Source: Mycolicibacterium boenickei
GTDB lineage: Bacteria > Actinomycetota > Actinomycetes > Mycobacteriales > Mycobacteriaceae
Direction of reading: 5' to 3'
Assembly: GCF_010731295.1 (NCBI RefSeq)
Contig: NZ_AP022579.1
Coordinates: 5,208,001 to 5,272,000, forward strand
DNA length: 64,000 nucleotides
Position numbers and translations under genes: made by a program. Of this stretch, positions 52,854-61,287 are shown in pieces; position 1 is the stretch's first letter; the number at the start of each line of letters is the position of its first letter. The notes below the pieces were generated by a model that was given only the letters and a program-made list of their open reading frames with translations, made no database searches and was not told where the DNA came from.

Positions 52854-53720
52854 TCAGTTGGCGGTGTCGGCCTCGGCTTTGGCCAGCTCGGCCTTCCACT
52901 GCCGGAAGGTCTCCTCGGTGCGCCCGCGGCGCCAGTATCCCGAGATCGAGGCGGCCCACTTGGCGGGGACGCCGCGTTCCTTGCGGATGTAGGGACGCAG
53001 GTTGTGCATGACAGCCTGTGCCTCACCGTGGATGAACACCTGCACCTGACCCGGCAGCCAGTCGGCCTCCTTCACGGCGGCGATCAGCGGTGCGTTGTCT
53101 CCGGAGTGATCGTCGCCTACCAGGTCAGCGCGGCCACCGCGGTGGATCCAGTTGACCTCGACACCGGCGGGGGCGCTGAGGGCGACCTCGTCGTGCGGGC
53201 CGGCCACCTCGATGAAGACTTTGCCGATCGCGTCGGGCGGCAACGCCTCAAGGGCGGCACCGATGGCCGGTAGCGCCGATTCGTCGCCGGCGAGCAGGTG
53301 CCAGTCGGCGGCGGGGTCGGGGGTGTAGGCGCCACTGGGCCCCATCAGGTAGGCGGGCTGGCCCGGTACCGCCGCCGCGGCCCAGGGGGCGGCCACCCCT
53401 TGCTCACCGTGCACGACGAAGTCGATGGTGATCTCGCCTCGCTCCCTGTCGACCTTTCGCACAGTGTAGGTACGCACAGTCGGTCGCTGTTCGGCGGGCA
53501 ACTCCTGAAAGCTGTCCAGCGTCAAGGGTTTCGGGAGCACCGACACATCCACGTTCGCCGGAACGATGACCAGTTTGGCGTAGGCGTCGCTGAAGTCGTT
53601 GGGCGAGAACGTGTCGAAGCCCGTACCCTCGCCCGATCCCCCCAGTACCAGGCGGACGATGTGGTCGGTCAGCTGTTCGCGATGCACCACCTGAAAGGTG
53701 TGCACGGGTCGTCCTGCCAT
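52854..53720 (-). CDS. viuB: Siderophore-interacting protein (ViuB-like)
   Basis: 288-residue NAD(P)H:flavin ferric-siderophore reductase. FAD-binding barrel with [38 protein letters not shown], then a SIP C-terminal domain ([20 protein letters not shown] and [23 protein letters not shown]). It releases iron from siderophores in the cytosol. ATG 53720 with GGAGG 5 nt upstream. The position between xerC and dprA matches Rv2895c. A half-match to an IdeR box (GGCTAAC) lies 35 bp upstream, too weak to call. Confidence 0.9.
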   Translation of the reverse strand: MAGRPVHTFQVVHREQLTDHIVRLVLGGSGEGTGFDTFSPNDFSDAYAKLVIVPANVDVSVLPKPLTLDSFQELPAEQRPTVRTYTVRKVDRERGEITIDFVVHGEQGVAAPWAAAAVPGQPAYLMGPSGAYTPDPAADWHLLAGDESALPAIGAALEALPPDAIGKVFIEVAGPHDEVALSAPAGVEVNWIHRGGRADLVGDDHSGDNAPLIAAVKEADWLPGQVQVFIHGEAQAVMHNLRPYIRKERGVPAKWAASISGYWRRGRTEETFRQWKAELAKAEADTAN

Positions 53721-53807
53721 GGTGCCTCCAAGATCATCTGCCGCTCGTTTGTTAGCCGACCTCATCGACTATACGGAGGCCACCGGCCGGCCTGGGTGCT
53801 ACGTGTT

Positions 53808-54179
53808 TCAGGCCTCGAGTCTCCTCCGGACCACGGCGAGCCGTTCTTGCAGCTCGCTTTCGGTGATCACGCCACGGGCCAGAAGCGAATGCGCGAGGGC
53901 GACGAGCTGGTTCTCGGGGTACGGCAGGTCGGCATAGACGGTTGCCGACAACAGGTCTTCCTCGTCGCGCCGCTGTTTGAAATCGGGCACGCCTGCGTCG
54001 CAGGCGGCCTGGTCGAGGGCGTCACAGAAGCCGTCAAGGCTGCTCTTCCATGGCGGGACCAGGTTTTCGACGCCGTACTTGGCGGCCATCAGCGGCCAGA
54101 CCTGATTGCGTTCCACGATGCGCGCCAGGGTCGGAATCCGGGCTTCCGCAAGTGATACCGGGTCGTCGGGTGCGCCCAC
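53808..54179 (-). CDS. Nitrile-hydratase-type accessory/small subunit
   Basis: 123 residues from the GTG at 54179, which follows GAGGAGGG; the longer frame to 54236 lies inside the alpha-subunit gene. VWPLMAAKYGVENLVPPWKSSLDGFCDAL and YPENQLVALAHSLLARGVITESELQERLA resemble nitrile-hydratase accessory proteins and the helical N-terminal part of beta subunits. It probably delivers the metal to, or is a third subunit of, the enzyme encoded just upstream (10 bp). Confidence 0.7.
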   Translation of the reverse strand: MGAPDDPVSLAEARIPTLARIVERNQVWPLMAAKYGVENLVPPWKSSLDGFCDALDQAACDAGVPDFKQRRDEEDLLSATVYADLPYPENQLVALAHSLLARGVITESELQERLAVVRRRLEA

Positions 54180-54189
54180 TGGGCCCTCC

Positions 54190-54900
54190 TCATTCACCGG
54201 TGGGGTGGACCGCGGGGCGGGTGTCGGTGATGACATTGGTGGTCACCCCCGCTTTCGGCAGAGCCACGCCGATGAGGCAGTCACGGGTGATGATCTCGGT
54301 GAGCTGATCCTCGGTCCAGCCGTCGGTGCCCTCTGGGCGCATCGGCATGACCATGAACCGATGCTTCTGATTGGAATCCTGCACCCGCACTTCGACGGTG
54401 TCCGGCAGGCACAACCCGAACTCGGACAAGACCTGCCGGGGCCAGCGCACCAGGCGGCGACGGTAGTTGGGCGTCCGGTACCACTCGGGTGAGTTGCCGA
54501 GAATCGGGCGCGGGTAGCACGAGCACAGCGCACAGACGATCACGTGGTGCACGGTCGGCGTGTCTTCCAGGATCTGAAATGCGGTGAAGTCGCTGGGTGT
54601 GCCGAATCCCGTGGGCTCCAGCCAGTCGACGCCTACCTCCTTGCTGGCCGTCATCGGTTCGGCGACGGCCAGCCGCTTGAAGTCGGGGTCGAGCCACGCC
54701 CGGGCGACCAGACGTGCGGCCGGGGTCGGTCCGATCTGTTCGGCGAACTCGGTGAACAGCCGATGTTCCTCAGCGGTGAATATCCCCTTCTCGATGCATA
54801 ATTCGCGCAACGCGATCTCGAGTACCTCGAAGTCGGTGACCTCGTCGACCATCGGTTTGACGGTGCGCTCGTGATCGTGGTCGTGATCGTGCTCTGCCAT
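54190..54900 (-). CDS. Nitrile hydratase/thiocyanate hydrolase alpha-type subunit
   Basis: 236 residues. The metal-binding loop is VCALCSCYPRP (C123, C126, S127, C128). Known cobalt enzymes have CTLCSC and iron enzymes CSLCSC; here the second residue is Ala. Flanking SPEWYRTPNYRRRLVRWPRQVLSEFG and MPMRPEGTDGWTEDQLTEIITRDCLIGVALP resemble thiocyanate hydrolase gamma and related hydratases more than classical nitrile hydratase. The N-terminus is His/Asp-rich (MAEHDHDHDHERT), suggesting metal capture. It hydrates a nitrile, thiocyanate or cyano-heterocycle with the beta-type subunit upstream. Confidence 0.85.
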   Translation of the reverse strand: MAEHDHDHDHERTVKPMVDEVTDFEVLEIALRELCIEKGIFTAEEHRLFTEFAEQIGPTPAARLVARAWLDPDFKRLAVAEPMTASKEVGVDWLEPTGFGTPSDFTAFQILEDTPTVHHVIVCALCSCYPRPILGNSPEWYRTPNYRRRLVRWPRQVLSEFGLCLPDTVEVRVQDSNQKHRFMVMPMRPEGTDGWTEDQLTEIITRDCLIGVALPKAGVTTNVITDTRPAVHPTGE

Positions 54901-54939
54901 GGTGCGCCCTTCGTGAGGAGGCCGATCGGTGCGTGGAAG

Positions 54940-55779
54940 TCAGCCGGCTGCCAGCAGCCAGTGCTCGGGGATCTCGGTTCTCAACGTGTCGGTGGCTGTT
55001 CCCGTATAGCCGTCCCACAGATCGGCCATGGTGAAGCTGACGACGTAGAACCATTCCGGTATGGCGTCGGTCCGGTCCCAGGTTTCGTCCTCGGCCGCGG
55101 GACTTTCGTATGCGACGGCGGCGATCTCACCGCGCGCGCCACGGACGTACTCGGGGGTGCGGGTGTAGAACAACACCGGCAGCTCGCGCACCACCACCGC
55201 GTCACCCACCTTGAACTTCGGCGTCCCGGCCCGGCCCGCATACACCTGCGGATCGCCTTTGCCCTGGGCATGCACGATGTGGCTGTTGCGCTTGACGTTC
55301 GCCCCGTCGCCCTCGAACTTCGGTCGGGCCTCGAGCCGCTTACCGGCCATCCCACCGGCATAGCGGTCCTGGACTTCGGCCATCCGCTCGGACAGTTCGG
55401 TCAAGCCGATGTGGTGTTTCTCGATGAGGACGCGCGCGACCGACAGGAGCCAGCGGCCGTAGTACGGGAAACCCAGGTACACCGCGCGTCCGACGTCGAC
55501 GTTGCCCATCCGTCGCCGTTCCTCGGACAACCAAATGCCGCGCCAGGCAAGGACTTCGCAGATGACGTAGGTCATGTGCTCCCAGTACTCGTAGTCCTTG
55601 TTCTCGTATTTCATCGGCGCGTCCGGCTCGCCGCCGACATCGTGCACGGGTTTCATGTATGCGGTGAAGCGGTCATGGTCGAGCAGGTCCGGTGTCGGGG
55701 CGTCGGGCAGTTCTGGGTATGCCGACTTCAGTCGAGCAACCAATGCCAGTTGGGCGGCGCGGTCAGCGGCTGTGCTCAT
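54940..55779 (-). CDS. Nitrile hydratase/thiocyanate hydrolase beta-type subunit
   Basis: 279 residues. The N-terminal helical domain includes DRFTAYMKPVHDVGGEPDAPMKYENKDYEYWEHMTYVICEVLAWRG. The C-terminal SH3-like barrel includes FKVGDAVVVRELPVLFYTRTPEYVRGARGEIAAV. This is the organisation of a fused beta subunit; in thiocyanate hydrolase the two halves are separate. The ATG at 55779 is preceded by GGGAGGG. First gene of the three-gene set, 39 bp before the alpha subunit. Confidence 0.83.
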   Translation of the reverse strand: MSTAADRAAQLALVARLKSAYPELPDAPTPDLLDHDRFTAYMKPVHDVGGEPDAPMKYENKDYEYWEHMTYVICEVLAWRGIWLSEERRRMGNVDVGRAVYLGFPYYGRWLLSVARVLIEKHHIGLTELSERMAEVQDRYAGGMAGKRLEARPKFEGDGANVKRNSHIVHAQGKGDPQVYAGRAGTPKFKVGDAVVVRELPVLFYTRTPEYVRGARGEIAAVAYESPAAEDETWDRTDAIPEWFYVVSFTMADLWDGYTGTATDTLRTEIPEHWLLAAG

Positions 55780-55917
55780 GTCGAACCCTCCCCATCCCGA
55801 CGCGCGACGCGGCGTACGCCCGGGTTGTGAGCTCACTCGATGGGTGCAAATTAACACCGGATCAGCTGGTCCTGCAGGGAATCGGCGCCAATACACCGAG
55901 GTCTACGCAGGCGTCAT

Positions 55918-57057
55918 TTACTCGGACCGGGCCCGGCGCCGGCGAGCGATCCGCCAGCAGCCGTCGATACTCTCGACCAACCCGGCGAACTCCAGCATCG
56001 TCAACGGTCCGAGCACCTGGTGCGGGGCCAGCGCGGCGAGCATCCCGATCTCGTCCACCGTGAGCGTGCCACGGGCCGGCAGCGCGTCATAGACCTGTTT
56101 CTCCGTCGGTGCGAGCTGATCCAACGGTCCGGTCGGGTGTGTCTCCTGCGGTGCGAGTTCGCCTATGTGACCGACGAGTTCGACTACCTCCTCGGCCCGG
56201 GCGATCAGGTGAGCTCCGTCCCGCAGCAGTGCATGGCAGCCCGCCGATGACGCCGACGTGACCGGGCCCGGCACCGCGCATACCGAACGCCCCTGCGCCT
56301 TGGCCCATCCCGCGGTGTTGGCCGCACCGCTGCGCAACCCTGCCTCCACCACCACGGTCGCCCCAGAGAGGGCGGCCACCAGCCGGTTGCGGGTGAGGAA
56401 CCGCAGCCGGCCCGGTGCCGTCCCCGGCGGGTACTCACTGATCAACAGGCCCTCCTGCCGGATCCGGTGGAAAAGCGCGCTGTGCCCGGCCGGGTACGGG
56501 TTGTCGATGCCCCCGGCCACGATCGCGATGGTCACGCCCTCGCACCCCAGCGCTGCGCGGTGGGCCGCTCCGTCGATGCCGTAGGCCCCGCCGGACACCA
56601 CCGTGACATCGCGTTCGACCAGTCCGGCGGCCAACTCGGCAGCCATGTGCTCCCCGTAGGCGGTGGCCGCACGGGTACCGACGATCGCCGCGGCACGCTC
56701 GGTCGCCGCGTCGAGGCACACCGGGCCGACCGCCCACAACACCAGCGGCGGATGCGCGTGCGGGCGCTTCAGTTCCTTACCGCGAAGGGCCCGGAATCGC
56801 AGCAGCGGCCACTCCTCGTCATCGGGTGTGATCAGCCGCCCACCCATCCGGTCGAGAACATCGAGGTCGTCTGCCGCACAATCGGATTCCCGCCGCGCCT
56901 CGACCCGGCTCAACAGCTCGGAATCCACCCGACCGGCCTTGACCTGGCCGGCGGCCCGGACCGGGCCTTCTCGCGCGACCAGCGCCGTCAATTCCAGGCA
57001 CGGCGGCTCCGCCACCCGCGACAGATAGGCCCAGGCGCGGCGCACGTCGTCGGTCAT
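55918..57057 (-). CDS. dprA: DNA-processing protein DprA
   Basis: 379 residues. The Rossmann-like DprA domain carries AIVGTRAATAYGEHMAAELAAGL, VVSGGAYGIDGAAHRAAL and EYPPGTAPGRLRFLTRNRL; a C-terminal winged-helix-like domain follows (LPARGTLTVDEIGMLAALAPHQVLGPLTMLEFAGLV). It binds ssDNA and loads RecA in transformation; the natural-competence role is unproven in mycobacteria. Start ATG 57057 overlaps the yifB stop as ATGA. Third gene of yraN-yifB-dprA (Rv2898c-Rv2896c order). Confidence 0.94.
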   Translation of the reverse strand: MTDDVRRAWAYLSRVAEPPCLELTALVAREGPVRAAGQVKAGRVDSELLSRVEARRESDCAADDLDVLDRMGGRLITPDDEEWPLLRFRALRGKELKRPHAHPPLVLWAVGPVCLDAATERAAAIVGTRAATAYGEHMAAELAAGLVERDVTVVSGGAYGIDGAAHRAALGCEGVTIAIVAGGIDNPYPAGHSALFHRIRQEGLLISEYPPGTAPGRLRFLTRNRLVAALSGATVVVEAGLRSGAANTAGWAKAQGRSVCAVPGPVTSASSAGCHALLRDGAHLIARAEEVVELVGHIGELAPQETHPTGPLDQLAPTEKQVYDALPARGTLTVDEIGMLAALAPHQVLGPLTMLEFAGLVESIDGCWRIARRRRARSE

Positions 57058-58565
57058 GACACACCGCCGACCTGGCGGAAGCTCAATGCGGCAGTGACGT
57101 CCTCGTGAGCGGGCATGGTCCGCCCGGCCAGGTCCGCCAATGTCCAGGCCACCCTCAAACATCTGTCAGCCCCGCGCATGCTGATCACTCCGCGGTCGAG
57201 AACCGACCGCAACGGTTCCATCGCGGCCCTGGGCAATCGGAATTCGCGACGCAGCAGGGGTCCGCCGACCTCCGCATTGGTGCCGATCCCGTACGGTTTC
57301 CAGCGTTCCTGGGCCGCGAGGCGCGCCGCGGCGACACGCTCGCGAACCACGGCACTGGATTCTCCCGACTGTGGCATGAAGGCCCCCGCGCTCACCGGAT
57401 ACAACTCCACCTGCAAGTCGACACGATCCACCAGTGGCCCCGACAACTTGCCCCGGTACCGCAGCTTGGCTTGGGCCGAACAGACGCAGTCGGCCGAATT
57501 GGGCGGAGCGCACGGGCACAGGTTCGCCGCCAGAACGAGTTGGAACCGCGCCGGATAGCAGGCCACCCCGTCGCGGCGGGCCAACCGGATCTGGCCGTCT
57601 TCCAACGGAGTTCGCAACGCTTCCAGGGCACTCGATCCCATCTCGGCGAACTCGTCGAGAAACAGCACTCCCCGATGCGCCCGACTGACGGCTCCGGGAC
57701 GCGCGAACCCGCTTCCGCCTCCGACCAGCGCCGCCACGCTCGAGGTGTGGTGTGGCGCCACGAACGGTGGACGCGTGATCAGCGGTGTGTCCCCCGCAAG
57801 TAGTCCCGCCATCGAGTGGATGGCCGTCACCTCAAGCGATTCGGCCGACGACAAGGGCGGCAGCAGCCCCGGAAGGCGCTGCGCCAACATCGTTTTCCCG
57901 ATCCCGGGCGGGCCGGTCAGCATCAGGTGATGCGCACCTGCCGCGGCCACCTCGACGGCGTAGCGGGCCTGGCCCTGCCCGACGACATCGGCGAGATCCG
58001 CCGTCGCCTCGGCAGCGCGGCCCGGCGCCACCACACGTGCCTCCAGGTCCCCCTTGCCGTCGAGCCAGGCTTGCAGGTGCCGCAGGGTGCGGACGCCGCA
58101 CACCTCGATACCGTCGACGAGGCTGGCCTCGGCCAGGTTGTCGGCCGGCACCACCGCTACGGTCCAGCCCTCCTGCTTGGCGGCCAGCACGGCAGGCAGC
58201 ACGCCGTGGACCGGCCGGACCCTGCCATCGAGCGCGAGTTCGCCCAGCAGGACCGACTTTTCCAGCCGCGCCCACGCCGTCTTGGTGTGCGCCGAGAGCA
58301 CTGCCGCCGCCAGCGCCAGGTCATACACCGAACCGACCTTGCGCAACGTGGCCGGCGACAACGCCAGCGTCAGGCGCGACATCGGCCACTCGTTGCCGCA
58401 GTTCGTGATGGCCGCCCGCACCCGATCCCGCGACTCCTGCAGCGCGGTGTCGGGCAGCCCCACCAGGTTCACACTCGGCAGCCCCGAGGTGATGTCCGCC
58501 TCGATCTCCACGATGACGCCGTCCACGCCGCGCATGGCCACCGAATATGCTCTGCCCAAACCCAT
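57054..58565 (-). CDS. YifB/ComM-family Mg-chelatase-like AAA ATPase
   Basis: 503 residues. An N-terminal Lon-like domain (VEIEADITSGLPSVNLVGLPDTALQESRDRVRAAI) precedes an AAA+ domain with Walker A GPPGIGKTM, Walker B LFLDEFAEM and a chelatase-like C-terminus. ComM in other bacteria is a helicase promoting branch migration during transformation. Starts one base after the yraN stop. Confidence 0.94.
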   Translation of the reverse strand: MGLGRAYSVAMRGVDGVIVEIEADITSGLPSVNLVGLPDTALQESRDRVRAAITNCGNEWPMSRLTLALSPATLRKVGSVYDLALAAAVLSAHTKTAWARLEKSVLLGELALDGRVRPVHGVLPAVLAAKQEGWTVAVVPADNLAEASLVDGIEVCGVRTLRHLQAWLDGKGDLEARVVAPGRAAEATADLADVVGQGQARYAVEVAAAGAHHLMLTGPPGIGKTMLAQRLPGLLPPLSSAESLEVTAIHSMAGLLAGDTPLITRPPFVAPHHTSSVAALVGGGSGFARPGAVSRAHRGVLFLDEFAEMGSSALEALRTPLEDGQIRLARRDGVACYPARFQLVLAANLCPCAPPNSADCVCSAQAKLRYRGKLSGPLVDRVDLQVELYPVSAGAFMPQSGESSAVVRERVAAARLAAQERWKPYGIGTNAEVGGPLLRREFRLPRAAMEPLRSVLDRGVISMRGADRCLRVAWTLADLAGRTMPAHEDVTAALSFRQVGGVS

Positions 58566-58566
58566 T

Positions 58567-58941
58567 TCAGCCCACCCCCTTGAGATGTGTGAGCTCGGGT
58601 TCTCGGCGGCGGCCGAGGCGGACCCCGATCACGTCGATGCGCAGTGCGGCGTACCGCGACTCCTGTTCGGACAGCCACAGCGCCGCCAACCGCCGGATCC
58701 GGCGCACCTTCTGTGGCGTGACCGCCTCGGCCAGTCCGCCGAAGCCGTCGCCGGTGCGGGTCTTCACCTCGACGAAGACCACCGTGTTCGTGGCGATGTC
58801 CACGGCGATCACGTCGAGCTCGCCGTAGCGGCATCGCCAGTTGCGCGTCGCCGTGCGCAAGCCCTGTGTGGTCAGGTGCTCGACGGCCAGCTGTTCACCC
58901 AGTGCGCCGATCTCGGCCCGTGTCAGAGACTTCATGCCCAT
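58567..58941 (-). CDS. YraN/UPF0102 nuclease-fold protein
   Basis: 124 residues. GALGEQLAVEHLTTQGLRTATRNWRCRYGELDVIAVDIATNTVVFVEVKTR is the UPF0102 signature, with the restriction-endonuclease-like E/D...EVK core. Function unknown, linked to dprA/yifB across bacteria. ATGs at 58941 and 58935 are both possible. First gene of the operon. Confidence 0.93.
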   Translation of the reverse strand: MGMKSLTRAEIGALGEQLAVEHLTTQGLRTATRNWRCRYGELDVIAVDIATNTVVFVEVKTRTGDGFGGLAEAVTPQKVRRIRRLAALWLSEQESRYAALRIDVIGVRLGRRREPELTHLKGVG

Positions 58942-59003
58942 ACCGTGCGGGCCCGGTCCGACAGCTTCGGCTCAGTCAGGCCGAGTTATCCCCAGCGTGG
59001 AGT

Positions 59004-60491
59004 TCATCCACAGACCACTGTGAACGGGGCCGGCGGATGTCCGAGCCAGATCCGCCGCGACTTTTCCTCGGGATAGGCCGTGGTCGAGGAGGGTGCCGCG
59101 AGGATTCGGGTCGTTCGCCGGTCTGTGTCGTAGCGGGTCCATCCGGGTTGGCCTGCGGTGATGAAGCGGACCCAGGCCTGCTGGAGTTCGTCCGACACCG
59201 TACGGGCATCGGGCGTCGGGTGGTCGCCGAAGAAGTATCTGCCGGTCGGACTGTCGAGGGTGGCGAAGACCAGGGGCACGTCGGTGCTGTGGCATGCTCC
59301 GAACTCCCCTGCGGCATAGGCGAGTTCGAAGAGATAGCTGTTGCCTCCGGCTTCGGCGTTTGCTTCTGCCAGCAGCAGCGACGGCATGCGGAAGGTGGCA
59401 TCCGAGTACACCACCTCCACGAGTTCCTCCGGATCGGCGTCGGGAAAGGCGCGGCGGTACGCGTCCGGGCCGTCCGGGCGCGGCGCGAAGACGTCCATCG
59501 CCGTGCGCGCGTCGTCGTCGGTGAAGGTGCCCCGAACGCCCATCGTGATGCTGAAAAGCCGGAATTCGTCGCGAGTATGGCCGACGAGCAGATCGATCCC
59601 GGTGGCGCGACCTTCAGCCAGGGCGGCCCAAGGGGTGTCGTCGAGGAGTTCTCCGTCGATCACCGGGCAGACGGCGATGCCCAGGTGAGCCAGGCGGCCC
59701 CAGCGTTCGCGATAGGAGGGCATGTCGAGGCACAGCGCGGTGACCTCGTCAGCCAGCCGCTGCGGAGCGACGGTGGCGAGTCCGTGCGCGGTGGGTGGGA
59801 CACCCAGGCGGTCCGCGAGCGTAGCGGTCACTTCTTCGGCCAGCGCCGGCGTGCAGTGCAATCCGGGAACCGAGTGGGTGATGGCCCGGTGAAACAGCAG
59901 GCGGGCGCGGGGGATGGCGAGAAGGGCAGCGACCGACCCGGCTCCGCCGGACGTCCCGGCGACGGTGACGCGGGTCGGGTCTCCGCCGAAGTCGGCGATG
60001 TTGTGCTGAACCCATTCCAGCGCCGCGATCTGGTCGAGCAGGCCGCGGTTCGGCGGAGCACCGTCGATCAGGGCGAATCCTTCCGCGCCCATCCGGCATT
60101 GGACGCTGACCACGACGATGCCGGCACCGGCCAGGGCGGTGGGATCGGTCATCGGGTCGGCCGCCGTGCCGGCCATGTAGCCGCCGCAGCACAGCCACAC
60201 CAGCACCGGCAACCCGGTGGTGCCGGGGTCCGGCGTGCAGACGTTGAGGGTCAGCCAGTCCGTTTCTGGAGACGGGTCCGCCTTGGGGCCCGGGCCCGAC
60301 TGCGGTGGGGGTGGCCCGAATTCGACCGCGTGCCGAACGCCGTCCCACGAGGCAACAGGCACGGGAGCGGCGAAACGCAGCGCCCCGACCGGGGGCTGCG
60401 CGTACGAGAGGCCGCGGAAGACGGCGGTGCCCCGCCGCAGGCGCCCCTCGATGATCCCCTGCGCTGTTCGGACTTGCGGATGTCCGTGCAT
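59004..60491 (-). CDS. Type-B carboxylesterase with altered motifs
   Basis: 495 residues of the carboxylesterase-B/cholinesterase family. The usual GESAG nucleophile elbow reads GTSGGAG and the oxyanion HGGGF region reads CCGGYM, while the scaffold (FRGLSYAQPPVGALRFAAP, and ACHSTDVPLVF with the catalytic His) is normal. The enzyme is probably active but tuned to an unusual substrate. ATG 60491 with GGAG upstream; the frame extends to 60539 but without support. Divergent from a TetR gene across tandem repeats. Confidence 0.87.
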   Translation of the reverse strand: MHGHPQVRTAQGIIEGRLRRGTAVFRGLSYAQPPVGALRFAAPVPVASWDGVRHAVEFGPPPPQSGPGPKADPSPETDWLTLNVCTPDPGTTGLPVLVWLCCGGYMAGTAADPMTDPTALAGAGIVVVSVQCRMGAEGFALIDGAPPNRGLLDQIAALEWVQHNIADFGGDPTRVTVAGTSGGAGSVAALLAIPRARLLFHRAITHSVPGLHCTPALAEEVTATLADRLGVPPTAHGLATVAPQRLADEVTALCLDMPSYRERWGRLAHLGIAVCPVIDGELLDDTPWAALAEGRATGIDLLVGHTRDEFRLFSITMGVRGTFTDDDARTAMDVFAPRPDGPDAYRRAFPDADPEELVEVVYSDATFRMPSLLLAEANAEAGGNSYLFELAYAAGEFGACHSTDVPLVFATLDSPTGRYFFGDHPTPDARTVSDELQQAWVRFITAGQPGWTRYDTDRRTTRILAAPSSTTAYPEEKSRRIWLGHPPAPFTVVCG

Positions 60492-60540
60492 GCTTGCTCC
60501 ATTCGTTCTATGCGCCGCGCCTCGACGATAACCGGCCACC

Positions 60541-60566
60541 TGTATTATTACAACTGTATTGGAACA
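60541..60566. promoter_or_regulatory. Tandem operator repeats of the esterase/TetR divergon
   Basis: Two direct repeats, TGTATTATTACA (60541-60552) and TGTATTGGAACA (60555-60566), 14 bp apart start to start; the first is itself a near-palindrome (TGTA...TACA). They lie between the two divergent genes and 15 bp before the regulator's GTG. Confidence 0.55.
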
Positions 60567-60580
60567 GCGGGAGGGTAGCA

Positions 60581-61183
60581 GTGCCGAAACAGGTCGATCA
60601 CCGCGAGCGTCGCGAAGAGATCGCTCGCGCTCTGTGGCGTGTGGTGGATCAACGCGGGGTTCTGCGTCTGAGCCTGCGTGAGGTGGCGACGGAGGCCGGG
60701 ATGTCGCACGGGCAACTCCAGCACTACTTCGCGAGCCGTCAGGAGTTGCTTACGTTCGCGATGGACTTCGCTGCCGAACAGACTGCTGCGCGGGTGGCAC
60801 GCGGTCTGCAGGAGCTCGGCGCTGCGCCGCACCCTCGGGACGTCCTGCGGTTGACGCTCATCGAGATGCTGCCGCTGCACGACGATGCGCGCGCGACGAG
60901 CCGGATGAATGCCGCGTACGTTCTGGAAGCACTGCACGACAACACGATTCGCGACCGTACGCGCGAGGGCCTACGTCAGGGACGGGACCAAGTCAAAGCA
61001 CTCATCGCGCAGGCGATCACTGATGGAAAGATCGATCGCGATCGCGACGCGAACACCGAGACCGACCGCATCCTGGCGTTGACCGGCCTGACACCGCTTC
61101 TCGACCTGGAGGTCATCACACCCGGGGCGGCTCTCGCCGCAATCGATCAGCATCTCGACGAACTGTTCCTCGTTGGGAATTAG
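60581..61183 (+). CDS. TetR-family regulator of the esterase
   Basis: 200 residues from GTG 60581, which follows GGGAGGG at 5 nt. HTH: LSLREVATEAGMSHGQLQHYFASRQELLTFAMDF; the C-terminal domain (PLHDDARATSRMNAAYVLEAL) is of the BetI-like TetR type. The open frame starts earlier (60494) but would run through the operator repeats. Likely represses itself and the divergent carboxylesterase. Confidence 0.87.
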   Translation: MPKQVDHRERREEIARALWRVVDQRGVLRLSLREVATEAGMSHGQLQHYFASRQELLTFAMDFAAEQTAARVARGLQELGAAPHPRDVLRLTLIEMLPLHDDARATSRMNAAYVLEALHDNTIRDRTREGLRQGRDQVKALIAQAITDGKIDRDRDANTETDRILALTGLTPLLDLEVITPGAALAAIDQHLDELFLVGN

Positions 61184-61249
61184 GAGCCGCCGGCGGCCAG
61201 AAGCGCTCCCAAGGCAGTCCCGATACCCCGACCCACCCCGGTAGTGTCC

Positions 61250-61268
61250 TTAGGTGATGCTCAGCTAA
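61250..61268 (+). promoter_or_regulatory. IdeR-like iron box
   Basis: TTAGGTGATGCTCAGCTAA matches the mycobacterial IdeR consensus TTAGGTTAGSCTAACCTAA at 15 of 19 positions, with both TTAGG/CTAA ends intact. It lies 19 bp before the iron-binding-protein ATG, where bound Fe-IdeR would repress the importer. Confidence 0.65.
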
Positions 61269-61287
61269 CGCCGAAAGGGATCACTCG

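Noticed and set aside
53750..53768. IdeR box upstream of viuB
   Set aside because: Contains GGCTAAC and AGGT, but the halves are one base too close and only about 11 of 19 positions match.
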